Shown here in pieces: positions 36,364 through 45,595 of a stretch of 64,000 bases of DNA; within the stretch, counting starts at the first letter, position 1, and each line of letters opens with the position of its first letter. The notes below the pieces were generated by a model. That model ran no database searches. It was not told where the DNA came from and saw only the letters and a list, made by a program, of their open reading frames with translations. Location: assembly GCF_030656345.1 (NCBI RefSeq), contig NZ_JAUSNR010000024.1, positions 113,939 through 177,938 of the forward strand. The letters are read 5' to 3'. This DNA is from Pseudotabrizicola sp. (GTDB lineage: Bacteria; Pseudomonadota; Alphaproteobacteria; Rhodobacterales; Rhodobacteraceae). The position numbers and the translations under genes are program-made.

Positions 36364-37635
36364 ATGACCCTGTTTCTGGAAAATGCCCGCATCATTGACC
36401 CTGAAGGCGATACCATCACCACCGGCAATGTGATCATCGACGCAGGGGTGATCGCCGCAATCGGTGCTGCCTCCGCCCCCAAGGGCGCGCAGGTGATCGA
36501 CTGCGGCGGGGCCTGCCTTGCCCCCGGCATCATCGACTGGGGCGTGAAAATCGGCGAACCCGGGGAACGGCACAAGGAATCCTTCCGCTCGGCGGGCCTC
36601 GCCGCCGCTGCGGGCGGTGTCACCACCATGATCGCCCGCCCCGACACCACCCCCGCCATCGACACGCCCGAAGTGCTGGAATTCGTCACCCGCCGCGCGG
36701 CAGAGGCGTCGCCCATGCGCATCCGCCACATGGCCGCCCTGACCAAGGGCCGGGACGGGCGCGAGATGACCGAGATCGGCTTTCTTCTGGATGCAGGTGC
36801 CATCGCCTTTACCGATGCCACCCGCGTCACCACCGACCCAAAGGTGCTGTCCCGCGCGCTGACCTACGCCCGCAGCCTCGGCGCGCTGGTGATCGGCCAC
36901 CCGCAGGAACCGGGCCTGTCGCACGGGGCCGCCGCCACCAGCGGCAAGTTCGCATCACTGCGCGGCATCCCGGCGGTGCATCCGATGGCCGAACGCATCG
37001 GGCTGGACCGTGACCTCGGGTTGATCGAGATGACCGGCGCGCGCTACCACGCCGACCAGATCACCACCGCCCGCAGCCTGCCCGCACTGGAACGCGCCAA
37101 GGCCAACGGGCTGGATGTCACCGCCGGCGTGTCGATCCACCACCTGACGCTGAACGAATTCGACGTGGGCGATTACCGCACCTTCTTCAAGCTGACCCCG
37201 CCCTTGCGGTCGGAAGATGACCGTCTGGCGATGATAGAGGCGGTGGCAAGCGGATTGATCGACGTGATCGGCAGCTTCCACACCCCGGCGGATGAGGAAT
37301 CCAAACGCCTGCCGTTCGAGGATGCCGCCAGCGGGGCGGTGGGCCTGCAGACCCTGCTGCCCGCCGCCCTGCGCCTTCTGCACGCAGGCCAGCTGACGCT
37401 GCCGCGGCTGTTCCGCGCCCTGTCCCTGAACCCCGCGCGCCGCCTTGGCCTGCCCCAAGGCCGCATGGCGGAAGGTGCGCCCGCCGATCTGGTGCTGTTC
37501 AACCCCGACACGCCCTTTGTGCTTGACCGTTTCACCCTGGCGTCGAAATCAAAGAACACGCCGTTTGACGGCACGCGGATGGAGGGTAAGGTTCTGGCAA
37601 CCTTTGTCGCCGGCCATCAGGTTTACGGAGCCTAA
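36364..37635 (+). CDS. pyrC: dihydroorotase homologue lacking catalytic residues (pseudo-DHOase, PyrC')
   Basis: 423 residues of the type I dihydroorotase family with a normal length and the full amidohydrolase barrel. Key active-site residues are missing. The metal-binding DxHxH is D58-W59-G60-V61-K62, and the substrate Arg after it is G64. The second barrel His of the HxxH(I/V)ST motif is Q232, while H229 remains. The catalytic Asp of ATDHAPH is F305 in GSFHTP. It therefore should not hydrolyse dihydroorotate. In Pseudomonas a similar PyrC' stabilises ATCase, and the same role is likely here beside pyrB. An active PyrC would have to be encoded elsewhere. The ATG at 36364 follows AAAGG; one at 36334 overlapping the PH gene is an alternative. 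Confidence 0.85.
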   Translation: MTLFLENARIIDPEGDTITTGNVIIDAGVIAAIGAASAPKGAQVIDCGGACLAPGIIDWGVKIGEPGERHKESFRSAGLAAAAGGVTTMIARPDTTPAIDTPEVLEFVTRRAAEASPMRIRHMAALTKGRDGREMTEIGFLLDAGAIAFTDATRVTTDPKVLSRALTYARSLGALVIGHPQEPGLSHGAAATSGKFASLRGIPAVHPMAERIGLDRDLGLIEMTGARYHADQITTARSLPALERAKANGLDVTAGVSIHHLTLNEFDVGDYRTFFKLTPPLRSEDDRLAMIEAVASGLIDVIGSFHTPADEESKRLPFEDAASGAVGLQTLLPAALRLLHAGQLTLPRLFRALSLNPARRLGLPQGRMAEGAPADLVLFNPDTPFVLDRFTLASKSKNTPFDGTRMEGKVLATFVAGHQVYGA

Positions 37636-37641
37636 AGCGAA

Positions 37642-38247
37642 ATGCCCGATTTCACCTCTGCGCCCCTGCTGCTGGCCCTGACCGCCGTGCTTGCCTATCT
37701 GCTGGGCTCGGTGCCCTTTGGCATTGTCATCACCCGCCTGCTGGGACTGGGCGATCTGCGCGCCATCGGCTCGGGCAATATCGGGGCCACCAATGTGCTG
37801 CGCACCGGCAACAAGGGCGCGGCACTGGCCACGCTGCTGCTGGACGCGGGCAAAGGCGGCGTCGCAGTGCTGATCGCCCGCGCGGCTTTGGGGCCGGATG
37901 CGGGACAGGTGGCGGCGCTGTTTTCCTTTCTGGGCCACCTGTTCCCGGTCTGGCTCGGGTTCAAAGGCGGCAAGGGGGTGGCGACTTTCCTCGGCACCCT
38001 GCTGGCGCTGGCATGGCCCGTCGGCCTTGCCGCCTGCGCCACCTGGGCGGTGGCGGCGGCGCTGAGCCGTATTTCCTCACTCTCGGCCCTGATCGCCGCC
38101 GCCCTGACCCCTGTCTGGCTGGCGGTGCTGGGCTATCCGCAGATGTCCCTGCTCGCCATCATCCTCGGCGCGCTGATCTTCGCCCGCCACAGCGCGAATA
38201 TCGCGCGCCTGCGTCAGGGTATTGAGCCAAGGATCGGCAAAAAATAA
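37642..38247 (+). CDS. plsY: acyl-phosphate:glycerol-3-phosphate acyltransferase
   Basis: 201 residues with five membrane helices. The three PlsY loops are present: GSVPFG, GSGNIGATNVLR and DAGKGG, plus FKGGKGVAT. It makes lysophosphatidic acid in the inner membrane, the first step of phospholipid synthesis. It starts six bases after the pyrimidine operon and is probably co-transcribed with it. Confidence 0.95.
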   Translation: MPDFTSAPLLLALTAVLAYLLGSVPFGIVITRLLGLGDLRAIGSGNIGATNVLRTGNKGAALATLLLDAGKGGVAVLIARAALGPDAGQVAALFSFLGHLFPVWLGFKGGKGVATFLGTLLALAWPVGLAACATWAVAAALSRISSLSALIAAALTPVWLAVLGYPQMSLLAIILGALIFARHSANIARLRQGIEPRIGKK

Positions 38248-38355
38248 CACCCGCCGCGCCCGCCTTCGACACCTGATCCGATTGAGCGGCTGCGCCGCGT
38301 TGGTTTTATCTCGTCGCGCGGGCTGCGCCGCGTCTCCTCGGATACGCCTCCGGCG

Positions 38356-38458
38356 GGAGTATTGGGGAAAGCTGCAATCGCAAGGACTGCGCTCATTGCA
38401 TTGCAGCTTTCCCAAATACTCCGAGGGGGGCGCGGCACGCGCGGGGGGCTGGCCCCCC
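38356..38458. repeat. inverted GGAGTATT-GAAAGCTGCAAT arms plus GC hairpin between convergent genes
   Basis: A 23-base arm (38356-38378) and its inverse (38400-38422) match at 22 of 23 positions, giving a long hairpin with a 21-base loop. A GGGGGGC/GCCCCCC stem (38443-38458) lies directly at the glutamate-cysteine ligase stop codon. The region separates the convergent plsY and gshA genes and probably ends both transcripts. Bases 38248-38355 before it are GC-rich with no gene seen. Confidence 0.7.
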
Positions 38459-39805
38459 TCAGAGGCTGGCCGCCTGATAGATCGGGGTCAACTGATGATT
38501 CCATTCCGTTTCATACAGGCGGAGCCAGCGATCGGCCTGCACCTCGCCCTGCGCCAAAGAACGGTGCAGCGGGGCCAGGTAGATATCTTCGCCTAGGCCG
38601 CGTGCCACCAGCCCTGCCTGCGACAGCTCTACTGCCGCGCGCGCCAGCGCATTAAGCTGCACTCCGCCCGATTCGCCCTTCAGGGCCGCGACCGAGGCGG
38701 CAATGCGCAGGCCTTCGCGGGTTGCCGCATCGAACCCCTTGACCAGATCCCAGGCGGCATCCAGCGCGTTCTGGTCATACATCAACCCCAGCCAGAAGGC
38801 GGGCAGCGCGTTGATATGCGCCTCGTCGCCGCAATCGGCACCGCGCATTTCGATGTATTTCTTGACCCGTGCCTCGGGGAACACCGTTGTCATGTGGTCG
38901 GCCCAGTCGGACAGGGTGGGCAGCGCGCCCGGCAGTGCCGGCAGCTGGCCTTTGAGGAAATCGCGGAACGACTGGCCCAGCGCATTGATATACTTGCCGT
39001 CGCGGTAGACGAAATACATCGGCACATCCAGCACCCAGTCGACGTATTGCTGAAAGCCGAACCCCTCGTCAAAGGCGAAGGGCAGCATCCCGGTGCGGCT
39101 GTCATCCAGGCCCCGCCAGATCCGGCTGCGCCAGCTGCGGTGGCCGTTCGGCCCCCCGTCAAAGAACGGGCTGGAGGCGAACAGCGCGGTGGCCACCGGC
39201 TGCAGCGCAATCGCCACCCGCAGCTTTTTCACCATATCCGCCTCGGAGGCGTAGTCGAGGTTCACCTGCACGGTCGAGGTGCGGTACATCATCTGCGTGC
39301 CATGAGTGCCGACGCGGCCCATGTAATCGGTCATCAGCCGGTAGCGCCCCTTTGGCATCACCGGCATCTGCGCGTGGCTCCATTCGGGGGCGGCCCCAAT
39401 GCCCATAAAGCGCACGCCCATCGGGTCTGCAATCGCCGCCACCTCTTCGAGATGCAGGCGCAGCTCTGCCGCTGTTTCGTGCATGTCGGGCATCATCGCG
39501 CCCGACAATTCGAACTGGCCGCCGGGTTCGAGGCTGATATTGGCCCCGTTGCGCTGCAGGCCGATCACGTTGTCGCCTTCGCGCACCGGGGTCCAGCCAA
39601 AGCGCGACTCTAGCCCCGCGAACAGGGCCGAGATCGAGCGGTCACCGGCATAGGGCAAGGGGGCAAAGCTGCCCTCCAGCCAGCCGAACTTTTCATGTTC
39701 GGTGCCGATGCGCCAGTCGGCCTTGGGCTTGTTGCCCGACTCCATCAGCTCTGCCAGCTGATGAAACGATGTGATCTGACCGCCGCCGGACTGTGGAATG
39801 GACAT
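38459..39805 (-). CDS. gshA: glutamate-cysteine ligase (plant/proteobacterial type)
   Basis: 448 residues. It joins glutamate and cysteine in the first, ATP-dependent step of glutathione synthesis. The N-terminal WRIGTEHEKFGW motif, the LEPGGQFELSGA segment and the MYRTSTVQVNLDY segment mark the plant-like GCL class common in alphaproteobacteria. Two later patches (GAPPxEW-type, here GAAPEWSHAQMP, and the FYDQNALDAAWD-type end) agree. GGAG precedes the ATG. It is the last of three same-strand genes after rsmE and a membrane protein. Confidence 0.94.
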   Translation of the reverse strand: MSIPQSGGGQITSFHQLAELMESGNKPKADWRIGTEHEKFGWLEGSFAPLPYAGDRSISALFAGLESRFGWTPVREGDNVIGLQRNGANISLEPGGQFELSGAMMPDMHETAAELRLHLEEVAAIADPMGVRFMGIGAAPEWSHAQMPVMPKGRYRLMTDYMGRVGTHGTQMMYRTSTVQVNLDYASEADMVKKLRVAIALQPVATALFASSPFFDGGPNGHRSWRSRIWRGLDDSRTGMLPFAFDEGFGFQQYVDWVLDVPMYFVYRDGKYINALGQSFRDFLKGQLPALPGALPTLSDWADHMTTVFPEARVKKYIEMRGADCGDEAHINALPAFWLGLMYDQNALDAAWDLVKGFDAATREGLRIAASVAALKGESGGVQLNALARAAVELSQAGLVARGLGEDIYLAPLHRSLAQGEVQADRWLRLYETEWNHQLTPIYQAASL

Positions 39806-39911
39806 GGGGTTCAGGCTCCGGCTGGGGTCATTGTTTGCGCCTCACAGGTGTCTTGCGGCGTGGCCCGAGTCAAGACGGCGCGATGCAGCGGCGGCGACAT
39901 ATCACAAATCG

Positions 39912-40478
39912 TTATTCGTCAGCCGGGCGCGCGCCGCCTTGCGCGACCACGCCGCGCCCGGACGTGCGCCAGACCACACGGTTTTCGCCGCCCGCCAGCA
40001 CCGCACGGCTGCCGGTGCCGGGGGTTGGGGCCAGTGCTGCCAGCAGATCGGCACTCGACAGGCCGGGCAGGCTGGAGAACGCATCGAACAGCGCCTCGGC
40101 CCCCGCCGCCTCGACCGGGATCAGCAGCGCCTGCCCGTCGGTCTGCTTCAGCCGCCACAGCCGCCGCCCACGGATGCTGATCAGCCGCAGTTCGGCCAGA
40201 TCGCGCAAGCTGACAAATCCGCCGACCTGCGGGCCCATATAGCTGACCTGCCCCTCATCCACGTGAACCACGCCCGGTGCCTCGCCCACCGGCACAAAGC
40301 GCAGCCGCCGCCAGGCGAGCACGCCCAGCGCGACGCCGCCAAGGCCCACCACAGCCCCCAGCGGCAGCAGCAGATAGCCGCCCAGCCGCATCAGCCACAG
40401 GCCAAAGCCCAGCACCGCCACGCCCACGCCCACCTCACGCCAGCGCCACAGCGCCGCCTGCACCTCGGGGCGGATCAT
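39912..40478 (-). CDS. conserved hypothetical membrane protein
   Basis: 188 residues. Two hydrophobic helices (about 18-36 and 37-60) are followed by a soluble domain of about 120 residues with the patch VSLRDLAELRLISIRGRR, resembling PH-like or photosystem-assembly-like beta domains, though I cannot assign a family. The ATG at 40476-40478 overlaps the rsmE stop as ATGA, so its expression is tied to rsmE. The C-terminus is Gly/Arg rich. No function is proposed. Confidence 0.8.
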   Translation of the reverse strand: MIRPEVQAALWRWREVGVGVAVLGFGLWLMRLGGYLLLPLGAVVGLGGVALGVLAWRRLRFVPVGEAPGVVHVDEGQVSYMGPQVGGFVSLRDLAELRLISIRGRRLWRLKQTDGQALLIPVEAAGAEALFDAFSSLPGLSSADLLAALAPTPGTGSRAVLAGGENRVVWRTSGRGVVAQGGARPADE

Positions 40479-41203
40479 CGCCAGTCTCCCGCCGCCATCT
40501 GCCATAACACCAATGCGGCCACCGCCGCCGTCTCGGCGCGCAGGATGCGGGGGCCAAGGCTGATCGGGCGCACAAAGGGCAGGCCGCGCAGCAGCGCCTT
40601 TTCATCGTCGGAAAACCCGCCCTCGGGCCCGACCAGCACCGCCCCCGGTGCCCCCGCAGCGACACTGCCCGTCAGGGCCGATGCCTGCCCCGCCAGTGCC
40701 TCATCGGCCCACAGCAGCACCCGGCCCTCGGGCCAGCCCGCCAGCGCCCGCTCCAAGGGCTGCACCTCGCCGACCTGCGGCACTGATGTGGCCCCGCATT
40801 GCTCCGCCGCCTCAATCGCATGGGCCAGTTGCTTGTCCTGCCGCCAACGCTCGGATTGGGTGAACCGCGTGGTCACCGGCATCAGCCGTGCCACGCCCAG
40901 CTCCACCGCCTTTTCCACAATGAAATTGGTGCGCTCTTTGCGGACCGGCGAAAACAGCAGCCACAGGTCGGGCACCGGCAGCAGCGGCCGGGTCTGCGCC
41001 TCGCACAGCAGCGCGCCGCGCCGCTTGCCCGCATCCACCACCCGCGCCAGCCATTCGCCGTCCCGCCCGTTGAACAGCAGCACGCCCGCCCCGACCGGCA
41101 GACGCATCACCGCAAACAGATAGGTGGCCTGCTCGGGGCCGACCGCCACGGCTTGCCCCGCGCCCAAGGGCTGATCTACATAGAGTCTGACCTTTGCATC
41201 CAT
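40475..41203 (-). CDS. rsmE: 16S rRNA (uracil-1498-N3)-methyltransferase
   Basis: 242 residues. An N-terminal PUA-like domain is followed by a SPOUT-class methyltransferase knot with the SAM-binding motifs LVGPEGGFSDDE and SLGPRILRAETA. It methylates U1498 in the decoding centre of 16S rRNA. The ATG is only 12 bases from the divergent ubiA start, so both promoters must lie within the opposite genes or overlap tightly. Confidence 0.95.
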   Translation of the reverse strand: MDAKVRLYVDQPLGAGQAVAVGPEQATYLFAVMRLPVGAGVLLFNGRDGEWLARVVDAGKRRGALLCEAQTRPLLPVPDLWLLFSPVRKERTNFIVEKAVELGVARLMPVTTRFTQSERWRQDKQLAHAIEAAEQCGATSVPQVGEVQPLERALAGWPEGRVLLWADEALAGQASALTGSVAAGAPGAVLVGPEGGFSDDEKALLRGLPFVRPISLGPRILRAETAAVAALVLWQMAAGDWR

Positions 41204-41215
41204 AGGCGCCACGCT

Positions 41216-42196
41216 ATGACCCAATTTCCGGAAACGCCAGAGGCCGCGCACACTGCGTCAGCGGGCACCGTCGCCGACGCGCCAAAGGACAACTGGGTTG
41301 ACCGTTTTGCGCCCCCCCCCATGCGCCCCTATCTGCGGCTCAGCCGCGCTGACCGGCCCATCGGCACCTGGCTGTTGCTGATGCCCTGCCTGTGGGGCAT
41401 CGCGCTTGCGGCGGCGGTGGATGCCCCCCGGCTCTGGGATCTGTGGCTGGTGGTCAGCTGTGCGGCGGGGGCGTTTCTGATGCGCGGCGCGGGCTGCACA
41501 TGGAATGACATCACCGACCGCCATATCGACGCCTCGGTCAGCCGCACGCGGTCGCGCCCGATTCCCTCGGGTCAGGTCACGGTGCGACAGGCGCTGGTCT
41601 GGATGGTGGCGCAGGCATTGTCGGCCGCGCTGATCCTGTTCAGCTACAACTGGCTGGCCATCGGCCTTGGCATCGCCTCGCTTGCGCTGGTCGCGATCTA
41701 CCCCTTTGCCAAGCGCTTCACATGGTGGCCGCAGCTGTTTCTGGGGCTGGCCTTCAACTGGGGCGCGGTGCTGGCATGGGCCGCCCATGCGGGCGAAGTG
41801 CCGCTGGCCGCCGTGGTGCTCTATGCCTCGGGCATCACATGGACGCTGTATTACGACACGATCTACGCCTTGCAGGACCGAGAGGATGACGCCCTGATCG
41901 GCGTCAGATCCACCGCGCGGCTGTTTGGCGACAACACCGGCTGGTGGCTGAAGCTGTTTCTGCTCTCTACCATCGCGCTGATGGCGCTGGCGGTGATTCT
42001 GGCATTGCTGCCCGCGCGCGATCCGGTTCAGCTGGCGCTGGCGCTGGCCGGGGTCTGGGCCTTTGGCTGGCATATGGTGCGGCAGATGGCGCGGCTGAAA
42101 CCCGATGATCCTGCGTCCTGCCGCAGCGAATTCCTTGCAAACCGCGATGCCGGGCTGATCGTTGCGCTGTTTCTTGCCGCCGCCGCCGCGCTTTGA
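41216..42196 (+). CDS. ubiA: 4-hydroxybenzoate polyprenyltransferase
   Basis: 326 residues, about eight membrane helices. The two prenyl-diphosphate/Mg motifs are visible: NDITDRHID (N97-D105) and YDTIYALQDREDD. It attaches the polyprenyl tail to 4-hydroxybenzoate for ubiquinone. An N-terminal tail of about 35 polar residues precedes the first helix. The ATG at 41216 lies 12 bases from the rsmE start on the other strand. Confidence 0.95.
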   Translation: MTQFPETPEAAHTASAGTVADAPKDNWVDRFAPPPMRPYLRLSRADRPIGTWLLLMPCLWGIALAAAVDAPRLWDLWLVVSCAAGAFLMRGAGCTWNDITDRHIDASVSRTRSRPIPSGQVTVRQALVWMVAQALSAALILFSYNWLAIGLGIASLALVAIYPFAKRFTWWPQLFLGLAFNWGAVLAWAAHAGEVPLAAVVLYASGITWTLYYDTIYALQDREDDALIGVRSTARLFGDNTGWWLKLFLLSTIALMALAVILALLPARDPVQLALALAGVWAFGWHMVRQMARLKPDDPASCRSEFLANRDAGLIVALFLAAAAAL

Positions 42197-42300
42197 TTGA
42201 TCACGGCGGCTCCGGCTTTTAAACCGGCAGGGGAATCATCGGCCCCCGGCCGCGCCATCCCCTTCCCCACCCCGCCAGGACCCTCAGTCAGGAATCCGCC

Positions 42301-44319
42301 TTGCCCAAGCGCCTGCTTCACCGCACCACAGCTCTGGTGTCCACCACCCGCGCCCAGCTTGACAGCGGCCACCTGCCCCATGCGGTGATCGCACTTGCGG
42401 CAGTCTCCGGTGCCGGGGTCGTGGCCGCCTTCGCCGCCTGGGCCTCGGCCCTGTGGATCGAGGGGCGCTCGGAACAGGCCGTCACCTCGCGCCTGCTGGA
42501 CGCCGGCATCACCTGGGCCACACCACATGCCGACGGGTTGCAACTGCATCTGGCCGGCACCGCCCCGAATGAGGCCGCCCGTTTCCGCGCCGTCAATCTG
42601 GCGGGCACGGTCATCGACGCGTCCCGCGTGCGCGACATGCTGGATGTCACCCCGGTCAAGGCGATCGAGGCCCCGAAATTCTCGGTCGAGATGCTGCGCA
42701 ATGATGATGGCATCCAGCTGATCGGCCTGCTGCCCACCAGCGATTCCGCTGATGCCCTGCTGGCCGAGGCGCAATCGCTGCGCACCGACGGGGCGATTTC
42801 GGACATGCTGGAAACCGCAGCCTATCCGGCCCCCGCAGGCTGGGACGATGCCTTTGCCTTCGGGATGGAGGCGGTCAAGCGCCTGCCCCGGTCCAAGATC
42901 TCGGTCACGGCGGGCCGGGTCAGCATCACCGCCATCGCCACCAGCGCCGAAGAGCAACGCCGCCTGACGAATGAGCTGAACGCCGCCAGACCGCAGGGGC
43001 TGGAGGTTTCCATCGAGATTTCGGCCCCGCGTCCGGTGCTGACGCCCTTTACCATGCGCTTTGTACTGGACGAACAAGGCGCGCGGTTTGATGCCTGCGC
43101 CGCCGATACCGACCGCGCCCGCGCCCGCATTCTTGCGGCAGGTCGGGCTGCCGGAGTGCCGGGACGGCCCAATTGCATCGTCGGCCTTGGCGTCCCCACC
43201 CCCAGCTGGGCCGATGCCGTCGCCATCGCGATCAACGCAGTCTCCTCGCTCGGCGAGGCGACCATCACCTTTTCCGATGCCGATGTCTCGCTCGTCGCTG
43301 CCGATTCTGTGTCGCAGGCCGATTTCGACCGCATCGTTGGTGAACTCGACTCGGCCCTGCCAGAGGTGTTTTCTCTGACCGCCACGCTGGAGCGTGCCTC
43401 TGATGCAGCCCTCGGCCCCGCCGAATTCACCGCCACCCTGTCCGCCGAAGGCCGGGTCGAACTGCGCGGCCGCGTCACCGACGAGCTGCTGCGCAATGCC
43501 GCTTCCAGCTATGCGCGTGCCCGCTTCGGCGTCGGCAAGGTCTATTCCGCCACACGGCTCGACAATGACCTGCCCGACGGCTGGCCGGTCCGCGTTCTGG
43601 CGGGGCTGGAAGCGCTGGGCGAGCTGGCCGAAGGCCGCCTGCTGGTGCGCGCCGACACGGTCGAGGTTGAAGGCGTCACCGGATCACAGATCGCGCGCAG
43701 CCGCATCTCGCAGGTGCTGTCGGACAAGCTGGGTCAGGGCCAGACCTTCCGGGTCTCGGTCCGCTATGATGAAAAGCTCGACCCGCTCGCCGCGCTGCCC
43801 ACCCCGCAGGAATGCGCCGCACGGGTGACGGCGGTTCTGGAACGCCGCAAGATCACCTTCCCGCCCGGCTCCGCCGAAATCGACGGCCAGACCGTCGGCA
43901 TCATGGACGCGCTGGCCGAGGCGCTGGAAGACTGCCCCGCCGTGCGCATGGAAATCGCGGGCTACACCGACAGTCAAGGATCTGACAGCGGCAACCTCGC
44001 GCTCAGTCAGGCCCGCGCCGATGCCGTTCTGCTGGCGCTGCAAGGCCGGGGCGTCACCGTCGATGCGCTGAAAGCCACCGGCTATGGCGAGGCCAACCCG
44101 ATTGCCGACAACGCCACCGAAGCCGGTCGCGAAGCGAACCGCCGGATTGAATTCGTGCTGCTGGATCAGCCCGCAGCCGCCGCCGCCGGGGCCACATCCG
44201 GCACCCCGGCCCCCGCGCAGGTCGACGCCGCGGCAGAACCGTCAGGCGATGACGACCCCTCGGTCGCGCCCACAGAAAAGACCCGCCGCCCCCTTGCGCG
44301 CCCGGCGCGTGACGGCTAG
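42301..44319 (+). CDS. OmpA-family protein with repeated BON-like domains
   Basis: 672 residues. After a basic N-terminus, one membrane helix (about 28-52) anchors the protein. The central 450 residues contain several repeats of about 70-80 residues that resemble BON domains (for example the segments ending SVEMLRNDD, KISVTAGRVSITA and SVRYDEKLD). The C-terminus has an OmpA peptidoglycan-binding domain with YTDSQGSDSGNLALSQARA and the conserved AxGYGE...N..GR..NRR pattern, then an Ala/Pro-rich tail. It likely links the envelope to peptidoglycan. The TTG start has AGGA seven bases upstream. Bases 42197-42300 hold no gene. Confidence 0.82.
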   Translation: MPKRLLHRTTALVSTTRAQLDSGHLPHAVIALAAVSGAGVVAAFAAWASALWIEGRSEQAVTSRLLDAGITWATPHADGLQLHLAGTAPNEAARFRAVNLAGTVIDASRVRDMLDVTPVKAIEAPKFSVEMLRNDDGIQLIGLLPTSDSADALLAEAQSLRTDGAISDMLETAAYPAPAGWDDAFAFGMEAVKRLPRSKISVTAGRVSITAIATSAEEQRRLTNELNAARPQGLEVSIEISAPRPVLTPFTMRFVLDEQGARFDACAADTDRARARILAAGRAAGVPGRPNCIVGLGVPTPSWADAVAIAINAVSSLGEATITFSDADVSLVAADSVSQADFDRIVGELDSALPEVFSLTATLERASDAALGPAEFTATLSAEGRVELRGRVTDELLRNAASSYARARFGVGKVYSATRLDNDLPDGWPVRVLAGLEALGELAEGRLLVRADTVEVEGVTGSQIARSRISQVLSDKLGQGQTFRVSVRYDEKLDPLAALPTPQECAARVTAVLERRKITFPPGSAEIDGQTVGIMDALAEALEDCPAVRMEIAGYTDSQGSDSGNLALSQARADAVLLALQGRGVTVDALKATGYGEANPIADNATEAGREANRRIEFVLLDQPAAAAAGATSGTPAPAQVDAAAEPSGDDDPSVAPTEKTRRPLARPARDG

Positions 44320-44364
44320 GCCAAAGGCACAGCTCAGGCCCTCGCCCTTCACAAAGCAGACCGA

Positions 44365-44694
44365 ATGAACCGCACCGAATTCATCATCGTCACTGCAATC
44401 ATCCTGATGGCCGCCTTCGCGCTGGGCTGGTTCTCGCATTGGATCATGCACCGCTTTGCCCGCGTTCCGGGCGGCGACATGGGCGAGATGGACCGGCTGT
44501 CCACCATGCTGCACGACGCCGAAGAAACCCGCGATCAGGCGATCATCTATCTGGAACAGCGCGAAGCCGAGCTGATGAACCAGATCGCCCAGACCGAAGC
44601 CGAACTGCGCGCCGCCATGGGCGGCCTGCGCGACGCCCGGCACGAAGCCGAAGAAATGCGCGCCTATATCGAACGGATGCACGCCAACTCCTGA
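44365..44694 (+). CDS. small membrane-anchored coiled-coil protein
   Basis: 109 residues: one N-terminal membrane helix (about 6-25), then a highly charged helical region with heptad-like spacing (roughly 42-105, Glu/Ala/Met-rich) that should form a coiled coil. It follows the OmpA-family gene by 45 bases on the same strand and may be a partner of it. I do not recognise a family. It converges with the hydrolase gene, four bases away. Confidence 0.8.
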   Translation: MNRTEFIIVTAIILMAAFALGWFSHWIMHRFARVPGGDMGEMDRLSTMLHDAEETRDQAIIYLEQREAELMNQIAQTEAELRAAMGGLRDARHEAEEMRAYIERMHANS

Positions 44695-44698
44695 CCGC

Positions 44699-45478
44699 TC
44701 ACATCCCGTCCAGACAGGCCGCCATCAGCGCAGACCCGGGGTCGGCCAGCCCGTCGATCACATCAAAATGATGCCGCCCCGGCTCGACCGTCCACGGGCA
44801 GTCCCACACCTCGGCCAGCAGCCGCGCCTGACACAGGAACGCCGGGCGCTCCTGCGCGCCGACCCAGACATGGCAGCCCACCCCGTCGCGCAGGCGCAGC
44901 AGCGCCGGGCTCTCCGCCGCCGCCTCTGCCGCATCCAGCCGCAGGACCGGTGCCATCCGCGTCGCCAGCAGCGGCCGCAGATCGGCCAAGGGCGAGATCG
45001 GCACCACCCGCGCCACCTCCGGCCCATCCACGCAGGCCATCCGCGCCGCCAGATGCCCGCCTGCCGAATGCCCGGCCACCACCACCGGCCCTGCCACCCG
45101 CGCCACCACTGCCCGCACCGCCGCCGCCACCTCGCGCGTCATCTGCGCTATCCGCGCCTCAGGGGCCAGCGTGTAGGACAGCACCGCACAGGCCCAGCCC
45201 CGCGCCACCGCGCCCGCCGCCAGATGCGACCAGTCGGCCCGGTCGAAATCCATCCAGTAGCCGCCATGCACGAACATCAGCACCCCCTTCGGCACCGCGT
45301 CCGGCAGGAACAGATCAAACCGCTGCCGCACCCCCGGACCGTAAGCCAGCCCCAGATCGCCCCGCATGCCCGCCCGGAACGCCGCCGCCGCTGCCCGCCA
45401 CCTGGGCACAAACTGATCGGCCCCTGCAATGAATGCGCCATTGGCATAGGCCCGGTCGGCTTCGCTTGCAAATTCCAT
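44699..45478 (-). CDS. alpha/beta hydrolase, kynurenine formamidase-like
   Basis: 259 residues. The oxyanion HGGYWM motif and the nucleophile elbow GHSAGG (Ser in G-H-S-A-G) mark an esterase/arylformamidase of the BD-FAE/HSL type; the C-terminal RHHFDVIDGL supplies the catalytic His. Kynurenine formamidases of this type cleave N-formylkynurenine in tryptophan breakdown, but no other kynurenine genes are present, so the substrate is open. It is divergent from gabD. Confidence 0.82.
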   Translation of the reverse strand: MEFASEADRAYANGAFIAGADQFVPRWRAAAAAFRAGMRGDLGLAYGPGVRQRFDLFLPDAVPKGVLMFVHGGYWMDFDRADWSHLAAGAVARGWACAVLSYTLAPEARIAQMTREVAAAVRAVVARVAGPVVVAGHSAGGHLAARMACVDGPEVARVVPISPLADLRPLLATRMAPVLRLDAAEAAAESPALLRLRDGVGCHVWVGAQERPAFLCQARLLAEVWDCPWTVEPGRHHFDVIDGLADPGSALMAACLDGM

Positions 45479-45595
45479 CCGGTCCGCCCCGATTTGATCA
45501 AAATTCCGGCGCTATCCTGCCCCGCCCCCCGACAGAACTGGACAGCCCGCCGCTCCCATGCTTTGCATGGACAAAACCGAAATGGGAGACCCCAC

